From: Acidobacteriota bacterium
Lineage (GTDB): Bacteria; Acidobacteriota; JAAYUB01
Assembly: GCA_012517875.1 (NCBI GenBank)
Contig: JAAYUB010000111.1
Location: 1-64,000 of the forward strand
Direction: 5' to 3'
Length of the DNA stretch: 64,000 nt
Made by a program: the position numbers and the translations under genes
Part shown: positions 34,124-45,227 of the stretch, in pieces
Layout of the letters: every line of letters begins with the position of its first letter
Numbering within the stretch: position 1 is the first letter of the stretch
The notes under the pieces: model-generated
What the model saw: the letters and a program-made list of their open reading frames with translations, nothing else
Told to the model about the DNA's origin: nothing
Database searches by the model: none

Positions 34124-34465
34124 TCAGATCTTCTTCTTGACGGATTCTTTCTCTCCCTTGTAGGCCTGCTTGCCGGCTTCGATGGCGGCACTGATGACCT
34201 CTTTCTCACGGGCAACCATTTCCTTGCCACGGGAGATCAGGTCGGCGGTGTCGGCTTCAAGCTTTTCCTTCGTTTCCACGAGTTTCTGGCGGGCGGTCTG
34301 GAGGTGATCCTTGAGCGCCTCCGTCCCGTCCTTGACCTTGGTGGCGATCAGCTCGCGGGTCTCCTCGCCCGAACGCGGGGCGAACAACAGGGCGATGGTG
34401 GCGCCCACAAATCCGCCCAGAAGGAAGTACAGCGTCCGATCTCCCCACCTGCTTTTCTCTTCCAT
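34124..34465 (-). CDS. YtxH-domain protein
   Basis: The 113-residue protein has a short polar start, one hydrophobic helix (YFLLGGFVGATIALLFAPRSG, the YtxH signature ending in APRSG) and a charged Lys/Glu-rich helix. YtxH proteins are small, often stress-induced and of unknown mechanism. I took the ATG at 34465 because GAGGAGG lies six bases upstream; an upstream ATG lacks one. It forms a two-gene operon with the DUF948-like gene. Confidence 0.8.
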   Translation of the reverse strand: MEEKSRWGDRTLYFLLGGFVGATIALLFAPRSGEETRELIATKVKDGTEALKDHLQTARQKLVETKEKLEADTADLISRGKEMVAREKEVISAAIEAGKQAYKGEKESVKKKI

Positions 34466-34521
34466 CGCGACCTCCTCGAAATTCGGAACTGAATCCGGTG
34501 CAGTGTATCTCAAGCTGTCTC

Positions 34522-34550
34522 ATTCTAGCAAATCTCATCAAGCCAGTAAA
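34522..34550 (-). promoter_or_regulatory. Promoter of the YtxH/DUF948 operon
   Basis: On the minus strand TTTACT (34550-34545) and TAGAAT (34527-34522) are 17 bases apart, with four and five consensus matches. The YtxH start codon is about 57 bases downstream. Confidence 0.5.
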
Positions 34551-34637
34551 ACATGTTTGTGTCATTTGTCGAAGATCGAGCCGGGCGCCGTCGGGGCGAG
34601 TGATACCGGTGCGGGCGGGGGGCGCGGAGCAATCCCC

Positions 34638-34666
34638 TTTCCAATTGGCCGCACGTGTCGTATCAT
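34638..34666 (+). promoter_or_regulatory. Candidate promoter of thiD
   Basis: TTTCCA (34638-34643) and TATCAT (34661-34666) are 17 bases apart. The thiD ATG is 31 bases after the -10. No TPP riboswitch (no CTGAGA box) is seen in the leader. Confidence 0.4.
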
Positions 34667-34696
34667 GGGCTCTGAGCGCCATACCGAGGAGCTCCC

Positions 34697-35542
34697 ATGA
34701 ATGCCGAACGCAAGATCAAAGATCTCATCGGTTCCCATCGGCCCTTTCGGTCCATCCTGGTCAAACCCCGTGTATTCAAGGCGTTGACAGTGGCGGGATC
34801 CGACCCCTCCGGCGGTGCCGGGATCCAGGCTGACTTGAAGACATTCTCCAGCTTCGATGTCTACGGCAGCGCCGTGATCACCGCGCTCACCGCCCAGAAC
34901 ACCACGGGCGTGGACGGCATCTTCACGGTGGAGCCGGACTTCATCCGACGCCAACTGACCATGGTGTTGGACGACCTCGGCCCCCAGCCGCTGAAGACCG
35001 GCATGATTCCGACCACGGCCGCCATCGAGGTCATCGTGGCCGCCGTGGAGCAGTATAAGCTGAAGCAGCTCGTGGTGGACCCGGTGCTCATCGCGACCAG
35101 CGGCGACAAGCTGGTGGTCGAGACCACCCTGGATGCGCTCCGCCGCCTCATGGGACACGCGCTCCTGGTCACGCCGAACCTGTCGGAGGCGGCCCAATTG
35201 TCCGGCCTGACCCTAACCTCGTTCGACGACATGAAGGACGCGGCGCTCCAGATCTATCAGACCGGTGTGCGGAATGTCCTGATCAAAGGCGGGCATCTTC
35301 TCGATGACGCCACCGACCTGTTCTTCGATGGCAAGGAATTCATCTTCCTGAAAGAAAAGCGGATACCCGTGGGCGACACGCATGGCACCGGTTGTACCTA
35401 TTCAGCGGCGATCACCGCCGGGCTGGCCAAAGGGATGCCGCTGCTGGACGCGATCGTCAACGCCAAGATCTACATCACCCGGGCGCTGAAATTCCACCTC
35501 GATGTGGGCAAGGGATCGAAGGTGCTGAATTTCAGGGTCTAG
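34697..35542 (+). CDS. thiD: Hydroxymethylpyrimidine (phosphate) kinase
   Basis: The 281-residue ribokinase-fold enzyme phosphorylates HMP and HMP-P for thiamin synthesis. AGSDPSGGAGIQADLKTF near residue 33 is the substrate loop and GDTHGTGCTYSAAI the anion hole. About 27 residues precede the usual start (FKALTVAGSD), with an internal Val codon that could serve as an alternative start. No other thi gene is near. The next gene begins 12 bases later. Confidence 0.93.
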   Translation: MNAERKIKDLIGSHRPFRSILVKPRVFKALTVAGSDPSGGAGIQADLKTFSSFDVYGSAVITALTAQNTTGVDGIFTVEPDFIRRQLTMVLDDLGPQPLKTGMIPTTAAIEVIVAAVEQYKLKQLVVDPVLIATSGDKLVVETTLDALRRLMGHALLVTPNLSEAAQLSGLTLTSFDDMKDAALQIYQTGVRNVLIKGGHLLDDATDLFFDGKEFIFLKEKRIPVGDTHGTGCTYSAAITAGLAKGMPLLDAIVNAKIYITRALKFHLDVGKGSKVLNFRV

Positions 35543-35554
35543 CACAGGAGTGCG

Positions 35555-36508
35555 ATGACAGCCAACGGCCAGGACCTGGAACAGATCCGCTCCCTCATCG
35601 ACAACATCGGTTCCGTGCTGCTGGGCAAGGAGGATGTCGTCCGGCTGGCCGTTCTGGCCCTGCTGGCGGAGGGCCACCTCCTCATTGAGGACGTGCCGGG
35701 TGTCGGCAAGACCACGTTGGCGCAGGCGCTGGCCCGTTCCATCGACGGGACGTTCAAGCGCGTTCAGTTCACCAGCGACCTGCTGCCGTCGGACATCCTG
35801 GGCGTTTCCGTCTTCTTTCCCGAGGCCGGTGAGTTCCAGTTCAAGAAGGGCCCGGTCTTCGCCAACGTCGTGCTGGCCGACGAGATCAACCGGGCGACGC
35901 CCAAGACTCAGAGCGCCCTGCTTGAGGCCATGAACGAGCGCCGGGTGACCATGGACAACGTCACCTACCAGCTTCCGGCGCCGTTCCTCGTGCTCGCCAC
36001 CCAGAATCCCGTAGAGTATCACGGCACGTTCCCGTTGCCCGAGTCGCAGCTGGACCGTTTTCTCATGCGCATCCGCGTGGGCTACCCCGATCCTGGCGAG
36101 GAGCGCCGCATCCTGCTGCAGAGCCGCGGGCCGGAGGCTGTGGAACGGCTGGCTCCGGCGATCGGCGTGGCGGCAGTTCAGGCGCTCAGCCAGCGCGCGC
36201 GGCAGGTGGAGGTCGAGGAAAGCCTCCTCGACTACATCATGGAAATCGTCACCGCCTCCCGACGCTCTCCGGCCATCCAGGTGGGGGTGAGCCCGCGCGG
36301 CTCGCTGGCGCTGTATCGGGCCGCCCAGGTCCAGGCGTTCCTGTCCGGCCGGTCCTACTGCATTCCCGATGACGTGAAACACGTGGCCGTGCCGGTGCTC
36401 TCCCACCGCATCATCCTGAAAAAGAAATACGCCCACCTGATGGATATCCGGGAAGAGGCCGAGGCCGTCATCGCCGAATTGATCGGGGGTATCCCGGTCC
36501 CGGTCTGA
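35555..36508 (+). CDS. MoxR-family AAA+ ATPase
   Basis: The 317-residue ATPase has Walker A (DVPGVGKTTLA), Walker B (VVLADEINRATPKTQ) and sensor 1 (LATQNPVE). MoxR proteins act as chaperones, commonly with DUF58 proteins, which follow here 17 bases later. The cluster MoxR-DUF58-transglutaminase is widespread; its target is generally unknown, with roles in envelope stress and complex maturation suggested. Confidence 0.93.
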   Translation: MTANGQDLEQIRSLIDNIGSVLLGKEDVVRLAVLALLAEGHLLIEDVPGVGKTTLAQALARSIDGTFKRVQFTSDLLPSDILGVSVFFPEAGEFQFKKGPVFANVVLADEINRATPKTQSALLEAMNERRVTMDNVTYQLPAPFLVLATQNPVEYHGTFPLPESQLDRFLMRIRVGYPDPGEERRILLQSRGPEAVERLAPAIGVAAVQALSQRARQVEVEESLLDYIMEIVTASRRSPAIQVGVSPRGSLALYRAAQVQAFLSGRSYCIPDDVKHVAVPVLSHRIILKKKYAHLMDIREEAEAVIAELIGGIPVPV

Positions 36509-36525
36509 GTCCGTCACGGAGCCCG

Positions 36526-37902
36526 ATGAAAACGTCCATCTGGAACCTGAAACGACCGTTTTTCTGGTCGCTGGTGCTGTCCGGCCTGTCGCTGGTCTGC
36601 CTCCAGCTGGCGGTGGCCATGTTCCGCCAGGGACTGCGCCGGCCGGGGTTCTTTCTGGCGCTGGCCGGCATGATCTGCCTGCTGGCGGAAGTGGTGCTCT
36701 TCGTGCCCGTGCTGGCCCGCAACGCCCTGCGCAGCGCGGGGCTGTCCATCCGGTTCCGCATCACCCAGGCGGGCTGGATCTACATCGGGCTGATCTTCCT
36801 GATCGCCGTTGCCGCGGTCAACACCGGCAACAACCTGCTGTACATCGTGCTGGCGTTCATGATCTCGGCCATCGCCGTGTCCGGCGAGCTGTCCCGCATC
36901 CTGCTGTCCAGCCTGCGGGTGGCGGTGGATTACCAGGATTCGATCTTCGCCGGGGAATTCACCAGCTACCGCCTGCGGCTGCTTAACGCCAAGCGCTGGT
37001 TCCCGGCGTTTTCCGTGGGCGTGGATGGCCACCTGGTCAACAAGACGTGGCTGGCCGCCGCTGGGCTGGCCGAGACCAAGCCGAAGCGGCTGGACGCGCA
37101 AGCGCTCCAGGCGCGCGGCGTCCCCTGCATGCGGACCGTGGCCTACTTCCCGTACCTGTCGCCGCGCGGCACCGACACCCAGTCCTTCCAGGTGCGGTTC
37201 CTGCACCGCGGCCTCTACCGGATCGACGCCATCGAGGTGCTGACTGCCTTTCCCTTCGGTTTCTTCCGCAAGGGACGCAAGATCCAGGCGGCCGGCGAGC
37301 TCGTCGTCTTTCCCGAGCTGCTGGAGAAGGGCGATTTCCAGTCCTCTCTGGAACACCAGCTGGAGACCATACCGATCCTGCGGAAAGGCCTGGGGGCGGA
37401 ACTCTTCGCGCTGCGGGAGTACATCCCCGGCGAGGACGTCCGCCACATTCATTGGAAGGCTTCGGCCCGCGTGGGACGCTACCTGGTCAAGGAGTACAGC
37501 ACGGAGACCCTCCAATCCTACGTCCTGGTGCTCGATGAGGGCTACCCGGGCAACCTGGACGAGGTGCGGGTGCGCTACGAGCGGGCCATCTCGTTCCTGG
37601 CCACGCTGGCCATGGAGTTGTACCAGCGTGGTAAAAGCGTGCGGGTCGTGCCCAGTCACAGCCGACCGCCGGAGGCGGGCGCGCGTTGCGATCTGCCGTC
37701 CGTGCTGGAGGATCTGGCGCTGTCATACCTGCGCCCGGTGGAAGACGCGCCCAATGCGCATCCCCTCAACAGTGCGCCGTTCGAGACCTGGCTGTCCGAG
37801 GAAGCGCCCGGCAGTCTGATTCTGTGCTCCTTTCGGAGTCCGGCGATGTTTTTCCGGCTCGCGCCGCACCTGGACGGCTACCTGGACCTGAACCAGATAT
37901 GA
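36526..37902 (+). CDS. DUF58 membrane protein
   Basis: The 458-residue protein has two pairs of N-terminal hydrophobic segments (about 12-65 and 82-125) and a soluble portion containing the DUF58 hallmark (GEDVRHIHWKASARVGRYLVKEY, near residue 300), part of a von Willebrand A-like fold. It is the typical partner of the upstream MoxR ATPase. Its stop overlaps the ATG of the transglutaminase gene (ATGA). Confidence 0.9.
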   Translation: MKTSIWNLKRPFFWSLVLSGLSLVCLQLAVAMFRQGLRRPGFFLALAGMICLLAEVVLFVPVLARNALRSAGLSIRFRITQAGWIYIGLIFLIAVAAVNTGNNLLYIVLAFMISAIAVSGELSRILLSSLRVAVDYQDSIFAGEFTSYRLRLLNAKRWFPAFSVGVDGHLVNKTWLAAAGLAETKPKRLDAQALQARGVPCMRTVAYFPYLSPRGTDTQSFQVRFLHRGLYRIDAIEVLTAFPFGFFRKGRKIQAAGELVVFPELLEKGDFQSSLEHQLETIPILRKGLGAELFALREYIPGEDVRHIHWKASARVGRYLVKEYSTETLQSYVLVLDEGYPGNLDEVRVRYERAISFLATLAMELYQRGKSVRVVPSHSRPPEAGARCDLPSVLEDLALSYLRPVEDAPNAHPLNSAPFETWLSEEAPGSLILCSFRSPAMFFRLAPHLDGYLDLNQI

Positions 37903-40109
37903 AATACCGGCGCCTCTTCAAAACCGTGTTCTACCAGCTGATCCTGTCGGGATTCGGAGCGCTGGCCTTCACCGGCAAGCTCGGTTGGCTCACCTGCGCC
38001 GTCTACCTGGCGGCGCTGGCCGCGGCTTACGTCAAAGGAGAGGAGATCTCGCGCCGCCATGCCGGGTTTACGCGCGGCTCGATGCTGGCGATTTTCGTCG
38101 CGTTCGTGGCCGGTTTCGCGGTGGATTTCCTCCTGTTGGCGGGCGAGTTCACCGTGGCGGTGATCCACGTGGCCATGGCGGTGTCGATCCTGAAGCTGTT
38201 CACCGCCCGCACGGCGCGGGACTACCTGTACCTGTTCCTCATCGCGTTCGGTTATCTGCTGGTGTCCACGACCTTCACGATTGACATCGGCTTCGCGCTG
38301 TTCGCGTCCTGGTTCATGATTGCGGGGATCCTGGCGCTGATGCTGTTCGAGATCCGGACGGCGTCCATCTACTTCTCCCAGCGCGGCGATACGGATGTTG
38401 ACGAGACGCCGCGGCCGCCGCTGGAACCGGCCTCGCCCGGCCGGATCAACGTGTCGGCGGGACTGGTCACCGCGCTGGGCGGGTTGATCTACGTGCTGAT
38501 GATCGGTTTGACGATCCCGCTGTTCACCATCCTGCCCCGGTTGTCTTTCGGCATGTGGCAGTTGAACCTGTCGGACCGGCAGGAGATCAGTGGGTTTTCC
38601 GACACCACCGAGCTCGGCGACGTCACCTCGATCAAACTCAACGACGCGGTGGTCATGCGGATCCGCACCGATCCGGAACCGGACCGGCTGCCGCCGGACC
38701 TGAAATGGAAGGGCATCGCCCTGGACCGGTACGACGGGCGCGGGTGGGGGCTGTCGGTGCCCTGGAAGCAGGTGGTGGCGCTCAGCCCGGAGGGGCTCTA
38801 TCCGCTGGCCCGACGTCACAGTCCCGAACGGCTGCTGTATCAGGAGGTGTTCCTTGAGCCCATCACGTCGCAGGTGCTGTTCCTGGCCCACCGGCAACTG
38901 GCTCTCACCCGCGACGTCCGGAGCGTCTCGCTGGCCTGCACGGGCACGCCCACCAAGGGATACGAGCATTATCAGAAATTCCGCTACGCCGGTTACTCGG
39001 ACATTCACCGCTACAGCGAGGCGGAGCTCGGCCAGGCGCCGGCCGGCTATCCGCTCGGCCTCTCGACGACGCTGCTGGAGATCCCGGCGTACTCGCCGCG
39101 GATCGCCCAGCGAGTGGCCGATGTCACCCGTGGCATCGATTCGCCCTTCCGACAGGCCCGGGCGCTGGAGGCTTACCTCCGCACTAATTACGCCTATGCG
39201 CTGGAGATGGAGCCGTGTCCTCCGGACCGTGACCCGGTGGAGTTCTTCCTCTTCGACATGAAGCGCGGCCACTGCGAGTACTTCGCCTCGGCCTTGGCCA
39301 TCATGTTGCGGTATGCCAAGATCCCGGCGCAGGTGGTCAACGGCTTTCAACGGGGCGACATCAATCCGTTCAACGGCGTCATCGTCGTCCGGCAATCCGA
39401 TGCCCACAGCTGGGTGGAAGCCTGTTTCGTCAAGTCCGGTTGGGTGGAGTTCGATGCCACGCCGCCGGTGCGAGAACCCGATCGGTCCCGCTACCTGGCG
39501 TTTCTGGATAATCTGCTCGAATCAGTGGAGTTTCTCTGGATCCAGGACGTGGTCAACTATGATGTCTCCGATCAGGTGCAACTCCTCCGTTCCCTTCGGT
39601 CGGGCGCGGCGGGTTGGCGTCAGACCGTCGCCCGGACGCTCAAGCGGGTTCAGGAGTGGCTGAACGATCAAGTGGCTGTGGCGTGGCTCCGCGCCGCCGA
39701 TCTGGCGGAGGCGCGGGGCGGCGCGCTCACGGCGATAGGTGCGGCGGTTCTCGTGGCTCTCGTGGCGCTGTGGGGGCTGCGGCGGCGGTTCGATGCCTCC
39801 GGTCGGCGGTTGCGTCGCGAAGGCGGGCCGGGCCGGGCCGCCGGACTGGTCTATCAGCGTTTCCTGAAACTGGCCGCCCGGGCCGGCTTCCGGAAGGAGG
39901 CGCGTGAGACGCCGCGCGAATTCGCCCAGCGGTTGGGCGGCGCCCTGCCCGCCGGACTGCTACTGGAATTCACCGACCTTTACTATGACCTGCGCTTCAA
40001 CCCGCGCAGCGTCGTGGCCGAGATTATGCCGCGGCTGCACGGGTTGATGCGCCAGCTCGAATCCCTGGCCGAGGGACCCAGGCGGCCGGGCCGGGGGCGC
40101 CGAGCTTGA
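37899..40109 (+). CDS. TgpA-like transmembrane transglutaminase
   Basis: The 736-residue protein starts with five or six membrane helices (about 10-210), a periplasmic transglutaminase-like domain with the triad Cys459 (RGHCEYFA), His503 (DAHSWVE) and Asp519 (FDATPP), then a further helix (about 605-625) and a C-terminal DUF4129-like tail. This is the TgpA layout. The domain may crosslink or cleave envelope proteins or peptidoglycan. The ATGA overlap with DUF58 makes it the third gene of the operon. Confidence 0.92.
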   Translation: MKYRRLFKTVFYQLILSGFGALAFTGKLGWLTCAVYLAALAAAYVKGEEISRRHAGFTRGSMLAIFVAFVAGFAVDFLLLAGEFTVAVIHVAMAVSILKLFTARTARDYLYLFLIAFGYLLVSTTFTIDIGFALFASWFMIAGILALMLFEIRTASIYFSQRGDTDVDETPRPPLEPASPGRINVSAGLVTALGGLIYVLMIGLTIPLFTILPRLSFGMWQLNLSDRQEISGFSDTTELGDVTSIKLNDAVVMRIRTDPEPDRLPPDLKWKGIALDRYDGRGWGLSVPWKQVVALSPEGLYPLARRHSPERLLYQEVFLEPITSQVLFLAHRQLALTRDVRSVSLACTGTPTKGYEHYQKFRYAGYSDIHRYSEAELGQAPAGYPLGLSTTLLEIPAYSPRIAQRVADVTRGIDSPFRQARALEAYLRTNYAYALEMEPCPPDRDPVEFFLFDMKRGHCEYFASALAIMLRYAKIPAQVVNGFQRGDINPFNGVIVVRQSDAHSWVEACFVKSGWVEFDATPPVREPDRSRYLAFLDNLLESVEFLWIQDVVNYDVSDQVQLLRSLRSGAAGWRQTVARTLKRVQEWLNDQVAVAWLRAADLAEARGGALTAIGAAVLVALVALWGLRRRFDASGRRLRREGGPGRAAGLVYQRFLKLAARAGFRKEARETPREFAQRLGGALPAGLLLEFTDLYYDLRFNPRSVVAEIMPRLHGLMRQLESLAEGPRRPGRGRRA

Positions 40110-40126
40110 TTCGGCAGGAGGCAACC

Positions 40127-42817
40127 ATGAACCGGCAACCCGAGCATCCCGATTCCCCGCCCGCCGGCGGCGAAGCGCCCACCGAACGGGTGGAGCGGAG
40201 CGGCCCGGCGCTGCGCCCGGCCTTGGGTCCCGACGACCGGGTCGGCCCTTACACCATCCTCGACCGGCTGGGGGAAGGGGGAATGGGGGTTGTGTACCTG
40301 GCCGAGCAGCGCGAGCCGGTCAGCCGACGCGTGGCGCTCAAACTGATGCGGTGGGGCGGCGATTCCGAGTCGGTGGTCGCCCGGTTCGAATCGGAACGCC
40401 AAGCGTTGGCCCTCATGAGCCATCCCCACATCGCCCAGGTCTTCGACGCCGGCACCACGCCCGACGGACGCCCCTTCTTCGTCATGGAGTTCGTCCAGGG
40501 AGTGCCCATCACATCATACTGCGATGCGCGGAAAGCCGACACCCGCCGGCGCCTCGAGTTGTTCATGCAGGTCTGCCATGCCATCCAGCACGCCCATTTC
40601 AAGGGGATCATCCACCGGGACATCAAGCCGTCGAACGTCCTCGTGACGGACCGGGAGGGGCAGGCGGTTCCCAAGGTGATCGATTTCGGCGTGGCCAAGG
40701 CCACCGGCCGGCGCCTCACCGACCGCGAGGTCCACACCGAGATCGGCCAGCTCATCGGCACGCCGGCCTACATGAGCCCGGAGCAGGCGGAGATGAGCGC
40801 CCTCGACGTGGACACGCGCAGCGACATCTACAGCCTCGGGGTCCTGCTCTACGAGCTGCTGGCCGGGCGACTCCCCTTCGACCTGACGGAGGCGCGGCAG
40901 AAGGGCTACGCCGAGGTGCAGCGGCAGATCCGCGACGTGGAGCCGCCCACGCCAAGCTCCAAACTCAGCACGCTGGGTGAGGCGGCGGCGGAAGTGGCCG
41001 GCCGGCGAGGCGCCGAGCCGCGCGCGCTGGCCCGGGACCTGCGCGGCGACCTGGACTGGATCACCATGAAGGCCATGGCCAAGGACCGGAACCGCCGCTA
41101 CGCCACGGCGGCGGAGATGGCGGCGGACATCCAGCGCCATCTGAATCACCAGCCGGTGTTCGCCGGACCGCCCGAGTGGAGCTACCGTTTCCGCAAATTC
41201 GTCCGGCGGCACCGGCCGGCGGTCATTGCCACCGCCGCCATCGCGGCCGCCCTGCTGCTCGGTCTGGCGGGCACGACCGCGGCCCTGCTGCAGGCCCGCC
41301 GCGCGGAGCAGGAGGCCCGGCGCCAGGCCCAGCGGGCCGAGGAGGTGACGGCGTTTCTGACCGGGATGCTCCAATCTCCGGATCCGTACCTGGACGGCCG
41401 GGATGTGCGGGTGGCGGACCTGCTGCGACGGGCTACGATCAACCTAAACAACGACACCACCCTGGACTCTGAGACCAAAGCCGCCGTGCACATGGCCCTG
41501 TCCAGGCCGTACATGGTCCTGGGACAGTTTGAGGACGCCGCCGCCCAGCTCAACGCGGCGCTGGAACTGCGCCGCCGGACTCTCGGTCTCCGGCATCCCG
41601 ACACTCTGATGACAATATCCGACCTTGCGCTCCTGTACACCAACCAGGGCCGTCTCGACCAGGCCCAGCCGCTGCATGAGCAGGCGGTCGAGGGCTTGAA
41701 GGCCTTGCAAGCCCCGGCTGGCCTGGAACGGCTGACTGCCCTCGAACGATGGGGGGATTTCTGGCTGGCCAAGGGGGATCCGGCCCGCGCGGAGAAGATC
41801 TATCGGGAAACTCTGGAGTTCTGGCAAACGCCGACGGCCCGCGCCAAGACCTGTCTGCGGCTGGCCACGTCGAGTCAGGAACAGGGCCGGCTGGAGGAGG
41901 CGGAGACGTTCGCCCGCCAGGCGCTGGCGGCTGCCTCGTCGGGGTTGGGTCCGGACCATCCGGAGGTGCTCGACGCCGAGGGCGTGCTGGCGTCCATCCT
42001 GACATACCGCGGCAAGAACGCCGAGGCCGTCCCGCTCATGGAGCACGCCCTCGCCGCCCATGAGAAACAGTTTGGCCCGGAGCACACGGTCGTGGCGACG
42101 GATCTGTTCACGCTGGCCAACGCCCAACTGGCGCTCGGGCGCCTCGATGACGCCGAGCGCAGCGTCCGCCGGGGGCTGGATATCATGGCCCGCCGACCGG
42201 AGCGCGGCACGATCGCCGAACTGATGCTCACCAACACCTATGCCAGCGTGCTGCGCCTGCGGGGCCGTCCGGACGAGGCCGCGGCGGTCCTGCAAGACGA
42301 GCTGGCTCTCGGCGCCAAGCAGATGGGGCGCGAACACAACGTGGTGCTCAACGCGTACTCCGAACTAGCTCTCAACCTGTTGCGGGCGGGACGCGGCCCG
42401 GAGGCCGAACAGATCATCCGGGAGAATCTGGCCGTTCGGGAGCGGACCCAGGGACCGAACCATCCGGGCACGATCATTGAAACCCTGAATCTGGCCAGCG
42501 GACTGGTCCGTCGGCAAGCGTATGCCGAGGCGGAACAACTGGCCCGATCGGCGCTGGAGCGGGCCAGCGCGATTTGGCCGCCGGGCCACGAGGCCATCCT
42601 CAGCCTGCAGACGACGCTGGCGAAATGCCACATGGGCCGACGGCAGTATGCCGAGGCGGCGGCGGTCCTGCAGCCTGCCTATGCCACCGCGCGATCAAGC
42701 CTGGGGGAGGAGCACCGCGTCACCCTGCGGATCCGCGAACTGCTCACCGAGCTCAACACGGTCCGGGGAAGGCCGGAGAGAGTCCCGGCGCTGGATTCCG
42801 GCAAGACCCCTGGTTGA
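40127..42817 (+). CDS. Membrane Ser/Thr protein kinase with C-terminal TPR repeats
   Basis: At 896 residues, the Hanks-type kinase domain (about 40-335) has GEGGMGVVY, the VALK lysine, HRDIKPSN (His163/Asp165), DFGVAK and GTPAYMSPEQA, all intact. One membrane helix (about 358-382) is followed by about 500 residues of TPR/tetratricopeptide-like repeats (DAAAQLNAALELRRRTLG, DQAQPLHEQAVE, AERSVRRGLDIM). AGGAGG lies six bases before the ATG at 40127. This architecture is common in Acidobacteriota and Planctomycetota. It overlaps no neighbour but follows the transglutaminase by 17 bases. Confidence 0.93.
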   Translation: MNRQPEHPDSPPAGGEAPTERVERSGPALRPALGPDDRVGPYTILDRLGEGGMGVVYLAEQREPVSRRVALKLMRWGGDSESVVARFESERQALALMSHPHIAQVFDAGTTPDGRPFFVMEFVQGVPITSYCDARKADTRRRLELFMQVCHAIQHAHFKGIIHRDIKPSNVLVTDREGQAVPKVIDFGVAKATGRRLTDREVHTEIGQLIGTPAYMSPEQAEMSALDVDTRSDIYSLGVLLYELLAGRLPFDLTEARQKGYAEVQRQIRDVEPPTPSSKLSTLGEAAAEVAGRRGAEPRALARDLRGDLDWITMKAMAKDRNRRYATAAEMAADIQRHLNHQPVFAGPPEWSYRFRKFVRRHRPAVIATAAIAAALLLGLAGTTAALLQARRAEQEARRQAQRAEEVTAFLTGMLQSPDPYLDGRDVRVADLLRRATINLNNDTTLDSETKAAVHMALSRPYMVLGQFEDAAAQLNAALELRRRTLGLRHPDTLMTISDLALLYTNQGRLDQAQPLHEQAVEGLKALQAPAGLERLTALERWGDFWLAKGDPARAEKIYRETLEFWQTPTARAKTCLRLATSSQEQGRLEEAETFARQALAAASSGLGPDHPEVLDAEGVLASILTYRGKNAEAVPLMEHALAAHEKQFGPEHTVVATDLFTLANAQLALGRLDDAERSVRRGLDIMARRPERGTIAELMLTNTYASVLRLRGRPDEAAAVLQDELALGAKQMGREHNVVLNAYSELALNLLRAGRGPEAEQIIRENLAVRERTQGPNHPGTIIETLNLASGLVRRQAYAEAEQLARSALERASAIWPPGHEAILSLQTTLAKCHMGRRQYAEAAAVLQPAYATARSSLGEEHRVTLRIRELLTELNTVRGRPERVPALDSGKTPG

Positions 42818-42926
42818 TCCGGTTGTTCGGGCCGGTTGTATTCCCGTCGTCCGTGAAATAGAATGCCACGATGGCAAACAAAACCCGTCAATATGATTCC
42901 AACTTGAACCGAGGAGGTAACCCCGC

Positions 42927-43827
<901 letters not shown>

Positions 43828-43838
<11 letters not shown>

Positions 43839-45126
43839 AACCTGGGAAATCATCCGTCGGGAATACCTGGAGCGGGTCACCAAAAAGAGCTTCTGGATCG
43901 GCACCGTGCTGATGCCGGTACTGATGCTGGCCATGCTCTTCGTGCCGGGTCTGCTGATGCAGGTGTCGCTGGACAAGGAGCTGCGGATTGCCGTGATCGA
44001 CCGGAGCGGCAAGGTGTTCGAACCGCTCAAGGAGAACCTGGAAAAAGCACAGGCGGAGGCAGCGAAGGCCGAGCCCAGTCCGTTCATCATCGAACGTCGC
44101 GAGGCCGGAGCCGACCTGGATGCCACCCTGGCCGGCATCAAGCAGGAGATTGGAGACAAGAAGCTCGAGGGATGCCTCATCGTCGGGCCCGACTTCGACG
44201 CGGAGGACAACTTTCATTACTTCGGGCGCAACGTCAACAACCTGACGGTCATCCGCGGCCTGCAGGGCGGGCTGAATCCCATCGTCGTCGCCGACCGGCT
44301 CACCCGCAACAACATCAACGCTCCGCCGGAGAAGATCCGCGAGTGGATCCGCCGCGTGGAACTGGTCACGTTCCAGGTGGCCGCAGGCGGCGACAGCAAG
44401 AAGAGCGATCTCGGCTCCTCGATCTTCATCACGTTCACCTTCGTGATGATCCTGTACGTGTCGCTGCTGGTCTATGGCATCGCCAACCTGCGCGGTGTCC
44501 TTGAGGAGAAGACCACCCGCATCATGGAGGTGCTGCTGGCCAACTTCACGGCGAAGCAGATCATGACCGGCAAGCTGATCGGGATCGGCCTGGTGGGGCT
44601 CACCCAGATGCTGGTCTACTCCCTGACCGGCGGCGTCATCGCGGCGTACGGGGCGGTCACGGCCGCGCAGATGAGCCCGGAGCTCGCCGAAGGGCTGGCT
44701 GCGGTCAATCCCATGTCGCTCGTGTACTTCGTTGTCTTCTTCGTGCTGGGTTATTTCATCTTCTCGGCGATGTTCCTGGCCATCGGGTCGCTCTGCTCCA
44801 CGGAGGAAGACGCCCAGAACATGCAGGGGCCGGTGATCATGCTGCTGGTCGTTCCCATGGTCAGCACGATGTTCTTCATCTCCAATCCCGACTCGCTCAT
44901 CGCGGTGATCATCTCGTTGATTCCCGTGTTCACGCCCATGGTGATGATGATGCGGATCCTGGTGCAGACCCCGCCGTTGTGGCAGATCCTGCTGTCGATC
45001 GTCCTGAGCGTGGCGTTCATGGTGGGCCTGATGTGGGCGGTGGCCAAGATCTTCCGCATCGGGGTGCTCATGTACGGCAAGCGGCCATCGGTCAAGGAAA
45101 TCATCCACTGGTTCAAGGCGGCCTGA
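43828..45126 (+). CDS. ABC-2 type permease (NatB-like)
   Basis: The 432-residue protein has one N-terminal membrane helix (about 24-46), a periplasmic domain of about 150 residues, and five or six C-terminal helices starting near residue 205. RGVLEEKTTRIMEVLLANFTAKQIMTGK is the cytoplasmic ABC-2 motif. With the upstream ATPase it forms an exporter. The substrate is unknown. Confidence 0.9.
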
Positions 45127-45146
45127 GCGCTGCCGCCAGGGAACGG

Positions 45147-45183
45147 AAAACAAGCGGCCGGGTCACGGGGACCCGGCCGCTTG
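45147..45183 (-). terminator. Strong hairpin terminator between convergent operons
   Basis: A perfect 14-bp stem (45151-45164 with 45170-45183) has a 5-base loop. Read on the minus strand it is followed by CAAGC then TTTT from 45150 down, serving the CoA-transferase operon. In plus direction it is followed by a CTCTTT stretch, so it may also stop the ABC transporter transcript. Confidence 0.8.
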
Positions 45184-45227
45184 CTCTTTGCCGGCCGCTG
45201 ACAGCCGGCCGGGGCGGGCAGGATTGG

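Noticed and set aside
34500-34700. Possible TPP riboswitch upstream of thiD
   Set aside because: The conserved CTGAGA and GGATAATGCCAGCG-type elements are absent, and the promoter lies too close to the start codon.
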